Counted from the stretch's first letter, positions 42,484 to 50,710 are shown. The stretch: 50,710 bases of DNA from G020344215 sp039586575 (GCA_039586575.1 JBDHKD010000028.1:1-50710); one strand, 5' to 3'. Numbers and translations: made by a program. The notes: generated from the sequence alone by a model not told the origin.

Positions 42484-44645
42484 CGCCCGAACCGGCGCTT
42501 GATCCCGACATCGAGCCGGAATGTCCGGTACCCATCCAGGCGACTCTGCCCGTAGCCCGCGCCAGCCGCGATCGTCCACAGCCCGACGTGACGCCGCACG
42601 TCGATCCCGGCGCTCAACTCGAAGACCGCCGCCGCATCCTGGTCGCGCTCCTGCAGCCAGGCGATACCGGGCACCGCCCGCGCCTCCAACTCCCAGTCGC
42701 GCCCCGGCTCGCCCCGCCAACCCAGGACCGCCGAGTGCGTCCACGACCACTCGGGGTCCCAGTAGAGCCGCAGCCCGGGAGCCGGCGCCGCGTCGCGGAA
42801 GCCGAGGGCGCGGCTCTCGTAGCCGACCACCCAATGGTCGTTGGGCCGGAAGAAGAGCCCCAGCGCCGCGTCGGCGCGCAGGTTCGCGTCGCCGCCGCCC
42901 GACAGCCAGGCCAGGCGCGCGCCGGCGGACATATCCCAGCGCGCGGCCAGCGGCCGGTACATGCTCGCCCCGGCGACATCGGCACGCAGGCCGCTGGTGG
43001 TCGCCTGCAGCGTCGCCGTCTGCCGGTAGGCCGGCCCGTGCCGGTACTCGAGCCGGACGGCGGCGCCAGCCAGATCGGGCATAGCCAGCGACAGCTCGAC
43101 CAGCGGCAGGGCCGCCGCGCTCGACGTAGGTACCCAGACGCCGAGCGCGGCTTCGCCCTGCATGCCGCCCTGAAGGAACCAGCGCTCCGCCGTCGCCCGC
43201 ACATCGACGGCGGTGATCTCCTCCGGCCGACCCGTCTCGTCCAAGCCGTCGAGTCGCTCGGCCGCCAACTCGAGGCCGCCGCGGCTCTGCGGTGCGCCGA
43301 AGGTGTAGCCGCCCGACCAGCGGAGCAGCGAGAAGTCGTCGGAGTCGACGAAGTAGTCGAGCTGGCCGGTCGGTCCGATCGTTCCGCGGCGGCCCAGCTC
43401 GGCGTCGACCTCAGCGTTGAGGGCGGCGAGGCCTTCAACAGCCGTGACCTCTTCCGGGGCGAGGTCGAGCGACTGTTGAAAGGCCTGCGCCGCTCCCAGA
43501 CGATCGCCGCGCCAGCGGCGTAGGTCGCCCAACAGCGCCCAGGCTTCGGCGTCTTGCGGCCGCGCCGCTACGATCGCCAGAGCCTCGGTTTCGGCTTCCG
43601 CCAGGCGGCCGTTCCAGGCGAGCAGGTGGGCCAGCCGCAGTTGCGCATCAGCCTCAGCGGGTCGGCGGCCCAGATAGGCGCGCAGGTAGGCGATGGCGCT
43701 GTCGGGTGCGTCCTTGCGAAACTCGAAGACGTCCGCCACCTCGACGAGCAGCGAGTCGGCGCCGGGGTCCTCGAGCAGCAGGACGTGATACAGCGCCAGC
43801 GCCGAGTCCGCCGCGCCCGCCATCGCGAGCCCCCGGGCCAGCTCCACCAGACTGGGCCCGGCGTCGGGGGGAGGTAGGGCTATGGCGATGGCGGCGCGCA
43901 GGGAGTCGACGCTGGCGCTCGCGTAGCGTGGGGGGAGGTCGTCCAGAACTTCTGCGGCCCGCTCGGGCCGGTCCGACCAGTAGAGGACCCGGGCCCATCC
44001 CAGGCGTAGCTCCGGGTCCCCGGGGTCGAGTGCGACCAGCCAAGAATAGACGCGCGCGGCACGATCGTAGTCCTCCGACCAGGTCGCCACCTCGGCGAAC
44101 TCGCGCAATAGCTCCGCATCGCGAGGGTTCTCGCGCACCAGCCCCTCGTAGATCGCCAGGGCACCCGCCCAGTCGCCGGCCGTCACGTAGAGCCGTGCCA
44201 GCTCGAGTCGCACATCGGCGTCGACACCGAGGGAGTGGGCGATCTTGTAGGCCTCGATGGCCGCATCCAGCCGGCCGGCACGCCAAAGCGCGCGCCCCTG
44301 CTCGAGCCGCGCGCCGCGATCCTCCGGATAACGATCGAGATAGCCCTGCAACAGGCTCAGCGCCGCCTTGTGCGCCCCGGATTCGGCCAGCGGCACGTAC
44401 TCGGCCCAGAAGCGTTCGGCCGGGCCGCGCGGGATCGGCCGCCGCACAGCCGTCGGCGGTGGGGGCGGTGGCACGGGAAGCGGCGGGCGGATGACCGGAT
44501 AGGCGAAACCGCTCTCCGAGAAGTCGAGCTCCAGCAGGAACCTCTGCGGGAGGAACCCGAAGACGAAGAGGAAGAGCGCGCTCAGCGACACCGTGGCGAG
44601 CGCCGCGAAGCGTCCCCAGTAGGGCCAGCGGGGGAGTCTAGCCAT
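42480..44645 (-). CDS. TPR and outer-membrane beta-barrel export protein (PgaA/BcsC-like)
   Basis: A 721-residue protein. An N-terminal hydrophobic segment (about 12-32) serves as signal or anchor and is followed by a proline-rich linker (PLPVPPPPPP). TPR units span about 80-410 (for example AIYEGLVRENPRDAELLREF). The last roughly 280 residues alternate as in a transmembrane barrel (GGYTFGAPQSRGGLELAAER, LEYRHGPAYRQTATLQAT) and end in the aromatic/basic strand TFRLDVGIKRRFGR. This is the layout of PgaA and BcsC, which pass the polymer through periplasm and outer membrane. It starts 5 bases after the ATPase gene and overlaps the synthase gene. Confidence 0.85.
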   Translation of the reverse strand: MARLPRWPYWGRFAALATVSLSALFLFVFGFLPQRFLLELDFSESGFAYPVIRPPLPVPPPPPPTAVRRPIPRGPAERFWAEYVPLAESGAHKAALSLLQGYLDRYPEDRGARLEQGRALWRAGRLDAAIEAYKIAHSLGVDADVRLELARLYVTAGDWAGALAIYEGLVRENPRDAELLREFAEVATWSEDYDRAARVYSWLVALDPGDPELRLGWARVLYWSDRPERAAEVLDDLPPRYASASVDSLRAAIAIALPPPDAGPSLVELARGLAMAGAADSALALYHVLLLEDPGADSLLVEVADVFEFRKDAPDSAIAYLRAYLGRRPAEADAQLRLAHLLAWNGRLAEAETEALAIVAARPQDAEAWALLGDLRRWRGDRLGAAQAFQQSLDLAPEEVTAVEGLAALNAEVDAELGRRGTIGPTGQLDYFVDSDDFSLLRWSGGYTFGAPQSRGGLELAAERLDGLDETGRPEEITAVDVRATAERWFLQGGMQGEAALGVWVPTSSAAALPLVELSLAMPDLAGAAVRLEYRHGPAYRQTATLQATTSGLRADVAGASMYRPLAARWDMSAGARLAWLSGGGDANLRADAALGLFFRPNDHWVVGYESRALGFRDAAPAPGLRLYWDPEWSWTHSAVLGWRGEPGRDWELEARAVPGIAWLQERDQDAAAVFELSAGIDVRRHVGLWTIAAGAGYGQSRLDGYRTFRLDVGIKRRFGR

Positions 44646-44650
44646 CGTAC

Positions 44651-46243
44651 TTACTGTTTCATCACGCCGAGCAGTCGCTCACGATCGGTGGGCGACGTGT
44701 ACACCTCCGCATCGATGTCCTTAAAGGGATCGATCTTCACACGACGCAAGAACTTCTCCGCATGACTCGCCATGGCGCCGTGCAGATAGACCTCCACCTG
44801 CTCGCCGTTGACGGTCATGCGATCGCCAGTGTCCTGGCGCATCTGGTCGGCGACGTGACTGGCCAGCGCATGCAGGCCGCGGCCTTGCAGCGGCTTCAAC
44901 ACGAGGAGCGAGAAGATCGGCGCGCCCGTCGCCTTGAGCTGAGCGCGCACGACATCTCTCACCGCAGCAGGCTCCGCTCCCACGCCAGCGCCGCCGGGGA
45001 CCGGCGTGTCGGGCGCCGGCTCGGGCTCGGCGAACTCGGTGCGGCCGCGGCGCAGCAGCACCTCAATCCGCGACTCCAGCTCGTCCGGGTTGAGTCCGCC
45101 CGAGATGAAATCGTCTGCACCCGAGCGCAGTGCCAGCGCCCGGTCGCTCGCCCGCACCACCACACGCGACAACAGCAGGATGGGCGGCCGACTGGCCGCC
45201 CGGCGCAGCTGGTGCATCACGTGTAGACCGCGGTCCACGGTGCGCCGGTCCACGTGCACGATCACCAACCCAAACTCACGCTGCGCCAGCTCCGGGAAGG
45301 CGTCCACCGGGTCCTTCGTGTAGACGAGCTCGTACGACTCCTTCAGCCAGAGCCGCAGCTCTTCCGGCAGCTCACCCGGCACGTCGAGCAACAGCACGCG
45401 GCGCCGCACCTCAGGCGTCACATCGCTGCGCCGCTTCTGCTGCATCGACTCCGGCCGCACGATACCGACGCCATCACGGATGTCGAAGGTGATCGGGCCG
45501 GCCGACTGCGTCGGGCCCACCGTCTTGCGCACGACCATCTCGCGCCGGCCGTCGGCGCTCAACGTGAAGTGGAGAATCAGCGAGGCGCGCTGCGATATGA
45601 AGTCGAAGGTCGAGTTCAGAGCGCTCGGGCTCTCCGCCGCGAACGTGAGCAGGACCATCGTCTCCAGCTCGCTCAGCAAGTCAATCAGTAGCTCCGCCCC
45701 GTTACCCGACTCGCGCGCCTCGACCAGCGGCCCGCAGGTGTCGATGACCAGACGGTCGGGGATTCCCTCCTCGCGGATGAAGCTGGATAGCTCCTGGAAG
45801 ACTTCCGCCGGCTCGATGCTGCGGCGGTAGCGCTCGCGGAAGCCGGACTGATAGCCCAGCAGCTGCCAGCGCCCGGAACGCAGGTGCGTCGTCAGGTCGA
45901 TCCCGACCGAGTGGGCGAGGTCGATCACATCCGCCGGCCGCGCCTGCGTCAGCATCGCCACCCGGCCGCCCTCGCGGATCCCCTCCCGCAGGAATTGCAG
46001 CGCCGCCACCGTCTTGCCGGTGCCCGGCCCGCCAATCACGGCATGCACTCCACCCCGCACCGGCCCGCTCAGACGCTCGTCGAGCACCCTGATGCCGAAA
46101 CTGTCGTTCTTCTGGATCAAATTGGATAACCCGCCGGCATGGCGGGCGCCGGCTGTTGGGCAGACAAGGGGGGAGGTCAGCCCAACGAAAAACCGCCACT
46201 CGGGCCGCTGGCCCGATGAGTGGCGGGATCTGTCGGAACACAA
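44651..46243 (-). CDS. KaiC-like ATPase fused to degenerate receiver and GGDEF-like domains (BcsE-like layout)
   Basis: A 530-residue cytoplasmic protein; the first 45 residues are doubtful and the true start may be internal. Residues about 48-270 form a RecA/KaiC-type NTPase with Walker A GGPGTGKT (71-78) and Walker B PDRLVIDTCGP (about 162-172). Residues 283-400 look like a receiver that lost its phosphoacceptor (LVIVHVD has His330 where Asp is usual) and its conserved lysine (GADDFISGG). Residues about 428-525 (PIFSLLVLKP, DTGDRMTVNGEQVEVYL) resemble a GGDEF domain without the active-site motif. BcsE, a c-di-GMP-sensing cellulose regulator, has the same order. First gene of the polysaccharide operon. 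Confidence 0.72.
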   Translation of the reverse strand: MCSDRSRHSSGQRPEWRFFVGLTSPLVCPTAGARHAGGLSNLIQKNDSFGIRVLDERLSGPVRGGVHAVIGGPGTGKTVAALQFLREGIREGGRVAMLTQARPADVIDLAHSVGIDLTTHLRSGRWQLLGYQSGFRERYRRSIEPAEVFQELSSFIREEGIPDRLVIDTCGPLVEARESGNGAELLIDLLSELETMVLLTFAAESPSALNSTFDFISQRASLILHFTLSADGRREMVVRKTVGPTQSAGPITFDIRDGVGIVRPESMQQKRRSDVTPEVRRRVLLLDVPGELPEELRLWLKESYELVYTKDPVDAFPELAQREFGLVIVHVDRRTVDRGLHVMHQLRRAASRPPILLLSRVVVRASDRALALRSGADDFISGGLNPDELESRIEVLLRRGRTEFAEPEPAPDTPVPGGAGVGAEPAAVRDVVRAQLKATGAPIFSLLVLKPLQGRGLHALASHVADQMRQDTGDRMTVNGEQVEVYLHGAMASHAEKFLRRVKIDPFKDIDAEVYTSPTDRERLLGVMKQ

Positions 46244-46432
46244 TGTAAGGCCCGGGGACCGGGGTGCGCAAGGTTTGCCTAGCCGGGAAACGTTTGGCGG
46301 CGCCGATTCGGCAAGAACTTCAGGGCCTGGATACTATTTCCCTGCTTTCGGGTACTGCCTGTCTATCTGTGATGTGAATTACTTTCGGGGAGGCCGGCGG
46401 CGAACGGAGGGTCGGCCCGAGCCTGTCGGCGA

Positions 46433-49030
46433 CTACTGCCCGTAGCGTTCCAACATCGCCCGGAAGCGTGGGTGGTCGTGAATTACTCTTAAGCGTGGAT
46501 CACGGGCAAAGAGCGCGACAGAGTAGATGCCTGGCTCGGAAAGGTATCGCTCCAAGTAATCGAGCGTAGTCTCTTGATCGCCGAGGACGCCGTACAGCCA
46601 CGTTAGCTCGCGGTGGACGATCGCCGTTCTGGTCACGTGCCCCGAGATCACCGGATGATCGAGCGCGGTTCGCCCTGCTCGAATCGCTTCTTCTCTTCTA
46701 GCAAGACCGGCATAGGCATGGGCCAGTGACAGATACACTCGGACTTCGTCCGGCCGCTCCGCAACCAGGGGCTCGAGGTCTGCCAGCAGTGAGTGGAAGT
46801 CGGCTCGCGCGCCGGCGCTGTCCCCAGCGGCCCAGCGGGCCCACCCGCTGAGCAGCCTGGTTGGAAGGTAGCCAAGCGCATACTCGATGTTCTCGACGTA
46901 GGAAGCGTCCAGGACACGTAGCGCTCCGTCGTAGTCGCCGTCGTAGAAGTCTACGTGCCAGCGAGCACAGGTAATCCAGCCGTGCGGATCGACGTCGGGG
47001 GGCAAGGTCTCCAGCCATTCCCGGAATGCCTGAATATTGCCCTGTTCAACCTGCATGTGGTGCTTATAGAAGAGCAGAGTGAGATTGTCGGGCTCGAGGG
47101 CAATAGCACTGTCGTAGTACGCGTCGGCCTCTGAGTACCTACGCTCGTGCTGGTAGGTGCCCGCAATCCCGTCCAGCAGCCTCGATTCCCGCGGGCTCAA
47201 CTGAGCCGCGCGGCGGTAAAGCTCGCGCGCTTCTTCAAGCAAGCCCTGGCGATGCTTGAGGTCGCCGCGCAGGGAAATCAGGGTCGGGCTGCCCGGCAGC
47301 CCCCGCTCGGCGACTTCAAACTCTTCGAGGGCGCGATCCACGTCACCGAGGATCCTAAGGTAGTACAGTCCAAGAGCGAGATGGCCCTCTGGGAGATCGG
47401 GCTCCAGCTCGAGGGCTCGCATAGCGGCGTCGAGCGCCTGTCTCTGCCGAACCTCCGACCGATCCCAGGACGCGGAGTGCACCATGGACAGCTCTGAATA
47501 GGCAAGCGCGAACTCGGGGTCCAACATGATCGCGCGCTCGTACATCCGCTGGGCGCCCACGCGATCCGCCTCGAAACCGATCCTCCCCATGATGGCGTTG
47601 CCGCGCACGTAGTACTCGTATGCGCGAGGATCGTCTGTCGGTCGCCGCGCGATCCTTTCCCTCTCTTGCGGTGCCAGTTCCGCCGCCAGCCGAACGACAA
47701 CCTGCTCCGCGATGTCGCTCCAGACAGCGAAAACATTGCCAAGGCTGCGATCGTAGGAGTCCGCCCAGAGTATCGCGCCGGACTGGACATCGCTGAGCTG
47801 AGCGTTGATCCGCACGGAATCGCCGACCTGTCGTACGCCGCATTCGAGGATCGTGGCCACACCCAGCTCGTCGCCGATCTGACGCAGCCCCTTGTCGCTG
47901 TCCTTGTACTGTATCGCTGACCTGTGCGAGGTGACTCTGAGATCGGCGATCTTCGTCAGCTGTGTGTTGACGTCGATGGTAATCCCGTCGGCGAAGAGCT
48001 CGTTTTCAGGGCTGCCGCTCATGTTGTCGCACGGGAGCACGGCAACCGACTTGCCGCTCGCGGCAACCACGTAGGCCTCTCCACCCCAGGTCGCAACCCA
48101 GATCACCCCGACGGCGAGGGCCAGCACAGCCAGGGCCGCCCCGGCAAGCCAGTGCTCGCGACGCGGCCGGTGACGCCGCACCCTCAAACCGCCTTCACTC
48201 GCCGCGCCCAGCGCCGCCCTGAACTCGCCCGCCGTGGCGAATCGCTCGGCCGGCACCTTGGCCAGCGCCGTCTCAACTACCTTCGTCGTCGATTCCAGGA
48301 CCGACGGACGGAGGGTCTGGATGGGCTGAGGTGTCTGGAGCATGTGCTTCGTGAGAACCGCCTGCGGCGTCCTGCCGGTGAACGGCGGCTCACCGGCGAG
48401 CATCTCGTAGAGCACACAGCCCAGCGAATAGACGTCGCTCCGCGCGTCGAGATCGTGCTCGCCGCTCGACTGCTCCGGGCTCATGTAGGCGGGTGTACCT
48501 ACCGCGACGCCCGTATCGGTGAGCGCTCTGCCCCCAGCCACGCTCACCGCTCTGGCGATCCCGAAGTCGCTCACCACCGCGTGGCCGGCCTCCAGCAGAA
48601 TGTTCTCCGGCTTGATGTCACGGTGCAGCACCCCCTGCCCGTGCGCGTACTCCAGGGCATCGGCCACCTCGCCAGCGATGCGCTCTGCTTCATCGGCGGG
48701 CAGCTGCCCTTCACGTTCCAGCCGGTGACGCAGCGACTCGCCTTCCGCATAGGGCATCACGTAGTAGAGGCACCCGTCGGCTTCTCCGGAGTCGAGCAGC
48801 GGCAGGATATGCGGGTGGGTGAGCCCGGCGGTGATCTCGATCTCGCGCAGGAACCGCTCGGCAGCGACCAGTGAGGCGATCTCGCGATGGAGGACCTTGA
48901 TCGCGACGCTGCGGTTATGCTTGAGATCCTGGGCCAGGTAGACGGTGGCGGTGGCACCGCGTCCTAGCTCGCGGACGAATGCGTAGCGGTCCGCCAGAGC
49001 CGCTCTTAGGCGCTCTAACCTGTCCGACAT
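46433..49030 (-). CDS. PknB-type Ser/Thr protein kinase with TolB-like and TPR domains
   Basis: An 865-residue membrane kinase. The kinase domain (about 16-275) has the glycine loop ELGRGATATV, Lys45, HRDIKPEN (136-143, catalytic Asp138), DFG (155-157) and the activation segment GTPAYMSPEQ. One TM (about 294-315) places the rest outside the cytoplasm. A TolB-like domain follows (about 327-460: KSVAVLPCDNMSGSPENELF), then TPRs (about 480-860). This fusion is frequent in Gemmatimonadota-like genomes. A -35/-10 pair lies at 49128-49156. It is upstream of the polysaccharide operon on the same strand but separated by 189 bases; control of that operon is not shown. Confidence 0.93.
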   Translation of the reverse strand: MSDRLERLRAALADRYAFVRELGRGATATVYLAQDLKHNRSVAIKVLHREIASLVAAERFLREIEITAGLTHPHILPLLDSGEADGCLYYVMPYAEGESLRHRLEREGQLPADEAERIAGEVADALEYAHGQGVLHRDIKPENILLEAGHAVVSDFGIARAVSVAGGRALTDTGVAVGTPAYMSPEQSSGEHDLDARSDVYSLGCVLYEMLAGEPPFTGRTPQAVLTKHMLQTPQPIQTLRPSVLESTTKVVETALAKVPAERFATAGEFRAALGAASEGGLRVRRHRPRREHWLAGAALAVLALAVGVIWVATWGGEAYVVAASGKSVAVLPCDNMSGSPENELFADGITIDVNTQLTKIADLRVTSHRSAIQYKDSDKGLRQIGDELGVATILECGVRQVGDSVRINAQLSDVQSGAILWADSYDRSLGNVFAVWSDIAEQVVVRLAAELAPQERERIARRPTDDPRAYEYYVRGNAIMGRIGFEADRVGAQRMYERAIMLDPEFALAYSELSMVHSASWDRSEVRQRQALDAAMRALELEPDLPEGHLALGLYYLRILGDVDRALEEFEVAERGLPGSPTLISLRGDLKHRQGLLEEARELYRRAAQLSPRESRLLDGIAGTYQHERRYSEADAYYDSAIALEPDNLTLLFYKHHMQVEQGNIQAFREWLETLPPDVDPHGWITCARWHVDFYDGDYDGALRVLDASYVENIEYALGYLPTRLLSGWARWAAGDSAGARADFHSLLADLEPLVAERPDEVRVYLSLAHAYAGLARREEAIRAGRTALDHPVISGHVTRTAIVHRELTWLYGVLGDQETTLDYLERYLSEPGIYSVALFARDPRLRVIHDHPRFRAMLERYGQ

Positions 49031-49127
49031 GGCTGAGAGTCAGGCTGGAGGGTTGGCCGCGCGAGACTGCTCATACTGCTACCACTGCGGCTTGGCGTCT
49101 GGGCTATGGGGTGACCAACTCGTTTGA

Positions 49128-49156
49128 ATAATACGGCGCTCGCCGAGGGGCAGCAA
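49128..49156 (-). promoter_or_regulatory. Candidate sigma-70-type promoter of the Ser/Thr kinase gene
   Basis: On the minus strand TTGCTG (plus coordinates 49151-49156) and TATTAT (49128-49133) are separated by 17 bases. Initiation near 49121 would leave a leader of about 90 bases before the kinase ATG at 49030. Confidence 0.5.
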
Positions 49157-49230
49157 CGAGCACGGCGATCGATGACTGAGATATCGACTGCGCGGCCCAC
49201 CGGGTCGACCGTATTCGATCGGACGGCGCC

Positions 49231-49467
49231 TCAGCGCTCGTTGCTGGCTTCGGGAGCGGGGAGCTTACGGTAGCCGACCAGGAAGAGGAACAGAGAGATG
49301 ACGACCAAGACGAAGCTGGCCAGCGCCCAGTCGCGGACGCCGAGCCTCACGCTACCCTGATCGGCGAGCAGCGAGTCGTAGGTGATCCACGCCCACAGCG
49401 GGACGATTATCAGTTGGGCACACCAGGGCACCCATGCCGGACAGCACAGCCTCCTTACTCCAAGCAT
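49231..49467 (-). CDS. Small two-TM membrane protein of unknown function
   Basis: A 78-residue protein. The ATG at 49467 follows GGAGG by about 8 bases and is preferred to upstream starts. Two hydrophobic segments, about residues 14-30 (CAQLIIVPLWAWITYDSLL) and 48-66 (WALASFVLVVISLFLFLVGY), are joined by a short polar loop. The tail is charged (RKLPAPEASNER). Three cysteines cluster near the N terminus (RLCCPAWVPWC). No family is recognised. It is divergent to the DUF4097-like lipoprotein gene. Confidence 0.55.
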   Translation of the reverse strand: MLGVRRLCCPAWVPWCAQLIIVPLWAWITYDSLLADQGSVRLGVRDWALASFVLVVISLFLFLVGYRKLPAPEASNER

Positions 49468-49630
49468 GATGAATACCTCCGCGGGAATTTGGTCTTCTAC
49501 TGATGGATACCCGGCGGAAGGCGTTCTATTCATCGAGCAGGTTGACACTTGGCAGTCCGGAAAGCCGTAGTAACTATATAAGCAACCGAAGCGGCCGAGC
49601 GCGAACCCGACCACATCCAGGAGTGTGGCC

Positions 49631-50437
49631 GTGAGTACAGATTCTCGACATCAGCCGCGGACCGTCCCCGCGATACTGTTGCTGGCAACCTCGGTCGTCA
49701 GCACCGGCTGCCTGGGCGACATCTTCGGGAACGACGATCGCGTCGTTACCGACAACCCGTTCGAGGTCCTGGTCGACGTGACGACCCAGACCAACCTGCA
49801 GCTGGAGGCGATCAACGGCAGCATCACCGTCACCGGTGAGGCGGGTCGCAGCACGGTTCTGGTCGCGGGAATCCGCGAGGTCCAGGCCGACAATCTCGAG
49901 GAGGCGGAGGCTGGGCTCGAGTTGCTCGACGTGGTGGTCAGCGAGCTCCAGGACGCGATCCGAGTGAGGACGATCCAACCCGAGGAGCCCGACGGCCGCA
50001 GCTATATCGTCAACTACGAGATTACCGTGCCGGACGACCTGGTCGCGGTGATCACCAACGCCAACGGGGTCATCGAGGTGTCCTCGATCAACAACACGGT
50101 CGACATCGTCAACGCCAACGGCGACATCGTGCTAGAGGACATCTTCGGGAGTACCCTGGTCGAGCTCGGTAACGGCGGAGTCGAAGCGGAAGTGGCGCTA
50201 CCGGCGGGCGGAATGATCACGATAGCCGTCGGCAACGGTGGTATAGGTCTGTCCCTCCCCCTGAGCACATCGGCCGAGTTCTCCGCCTCCGTGGGTAACG
50301 GGAGCATCGTCGTGCTGGACCTCGACCTTCAGAACATGACGACAACGACGGGCTCGGTGACCGGAATACTGGGGGGCGGTGACGGTCTGATCACGCTGGC
50401 GGTAGGCAACGGCGGAATAACCGTCATCGGGTTCTGA
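49631..50437 (+). CDS. DUF4097-like beta-helix lipoprotein
   Basis: A 268-residue lipoprotein. The GTG at 49631 is chosen because AGGAG (49619-49623) lies 7 bases upstream; a GTG at 49625 is also in frame. Lipobox STGC is followed by a beta-rich repeat protein: LEAINGSITVTGEAG, ITNANGVIEVSSINNTVDIV, NANGDIVLEDI, LGNGGVEAEVALPAG, VGNGGIGLSLP, VGNGSIVVLDL and VGNGGITVIGF. The recurrent xNGxI/V turns are typical of DUF4097 proteins (putative adhesins with parallel beta-helix). Probably on the cell surface or in the periplasm. It is convergent with an ABC permease gene, with element copy A between. Confidence 0.8.
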   Translation: MSTDSRHQPRTVPAILLLATSVVSTGCLGDIFGNDDRVVTDNPFEVLVDVTTQTNLQLEAINGSITVTGEAGRSTVLVAGIREVQADNLEEAEAGLELLDVVVSELQDAIRVRTIQPEEPDGRSYIVNYEITVPDDLVAVITNANGVIEVSSINNTVDIVNANGDIVLEDIFGSTLVELGNGGVEAEVALPAGGMITIAVGNGGIGLSLPLSTSAEFSASVGNGSIVVLDLDLQNMTTTTGSVTGILGGGDGLITLAVGNGGITVIGF

Positions 50438-50511
50438 CTTACCGCGACTTACGAGAAGGGGAACGGGGCGGGCATCCTCGAGCGCGTTCTTCGACCGCGG
50501 GGTCGAGCTAC

Positions 50512-50618
50512 GGGGGTGCTGAGGGTCGTCGAGCGTAATTTGGAGCGCCGCGGCAGCGCAGCTGCCGTGCCCGCAGCCGAGCGGCGCCACATGGAGCGAG
50601 ACGACCCTCAGCACCCCC
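50512..50618. other. Structured intergenic element, copy A (conserved core, variable stem)
   Basis: A perfect 19-bp inverted repeat (50512-50530 with 50600-50618) encloses a left core at 50531-50549 (GAGCGTAATTTGGAGCGCC) and a right core at 50583-50600 (GGCGCCACATGGAGCGAG). A small GGCAG/CTGCC hairpin is in the centre. The cores match those at 10374-10393 and 10423-10440, while the outer stems share no sequence. As in copy B, it begins only a few bases after the stop of a minus-strand gene (50624). Confidence 0.72.
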
Positions 50619-50623
50619 TAACC

Positions 50624-50710
50624 CTAGACTTGACGCGCCGCCTGCACCACGGGCTGGCGCGCCGCCCGGCGCGCCGGGAAGAACCCACCGATCAGACCCA
50701 TCACGAGGGC
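50624..50710 (-). CDS. ABC transporter permease, C-terminal end (FtsX/MacB type, cut by window edge)
   Basis: The minus strand reads ALVMGLIGGFFPARRAARQ, then PVVQAARQV and TAG at 50624. This is the characteristic end of MacB/FtsX-type permeases: the last TM, then P-A-x-R-A-A and the closing P-V-x-A-x-R. Only the last 28 codons are inside the window; the gene continues to the right. Confidence 0.75.
   Translation of the reverse strand, partial: ALVMGLIGGFFPARRAARQPVVQAARQV

Noticed and set aside
49542..49580. TTGACA and TATATA upstream of the DUF4097-like gene
   Set aside because: Spacing is 27 bases. A TTGGCA (49549) to TAACTA (49571) pair with 16 bases is possible but too weak to list as a feature.

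Overview
The window is high-GC DNA from a Gram-negative bacterium with an outer membrane. It encodes an OmpA-type porin, a BcsC/PgaA-type barrel, many lipobox lipoproteins and many signal peptides ending in A-x-A-Q. The mix of TolB/TPR proteins (one fused to a Ser/Thr kinase), paired M16 peptidases, an S9 oligopeptidase, WD40-like lipoproteins and an FtsX/MacB-type permease resembles Gemmatimonadota. That assignment is inference from gene content; no rRNA or other marker gene is present. I see no tRNA, rRNA, CRISPR array, transposase or integrase. No gene-free stretch exceeds about 270 bases.

Layout. 1-8501: glycan breakdown (GH125 mannosidase, a large Tat-exported GH5/GH42-like hydrolase, a sugar nucleotidyltransferase, a GH20 hexosaminidase) and a LolA-like protein. 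8737-10464: a propeller lipoprotein, then a collapsed relative of it and a structured intergenic element. 10465-13328: an inactive/active M16 peptidase pair. 13536-16206: a peptidoglycan pair (YcbB-type L,D-transpeptidase and an M15-type peptidase). 16212-23813 (minus strand): an NtrB-like kinase and an NtrC-like sigma-54 activator enclosing two tandem TolB-like lipoproteins and a small lipoprotein, with a -24/-12 sequence in front of the enclosed block. 24028-29220: S9 oligopeptidase, a DUF4412-like protein and a TolB/TPR protein. 29339-34806: an OmpA/TSP3 protein followed by two long propeller lipoproteins (one frameshifted). This propeller block is bounded by two nearly identical 61-bp copies of the ompA-like 3' end. 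34943-38957: a membrane TPR protein, a metallo-beta-lactamase-fold protein and a glycine-zipper protein.

46243-38974 (minus strand) is a tight five-gene operon that looks like a pga/bcs-type exopolysaccharide machine: a KaiC-like ATPase fused to degenerate receiver and GGDEF-like domains (BcsE-like layout), a TPR/outer-membrane barrel, a processive family-2 glycosyltransferase, a small membrane protein and a NodB-type deacetylase. 46433-49030 is a Ser/Thr kinase fused to TolB and TPR domains. The right end carries a small membrane protein, a DUF4097-like lipoprotein and the last 28 codons of an ABC permease.

The most notable signals outside ordinary genes are: (1) two copies of a hairpin element with a conserved core and unrelated but perfectly paired outer stems, both at convergent gene ends (10356-10456 and 50512-50618); (2) the ompA 3'-end duplication around the propeller block; (3) the BcsE-like protein with an intact Walker A leading the polysaccharide operon; (4) the sigma-54-type sequence inside the NtrB/NtrC-bracketed block; and (5) octamer repeat arrays.
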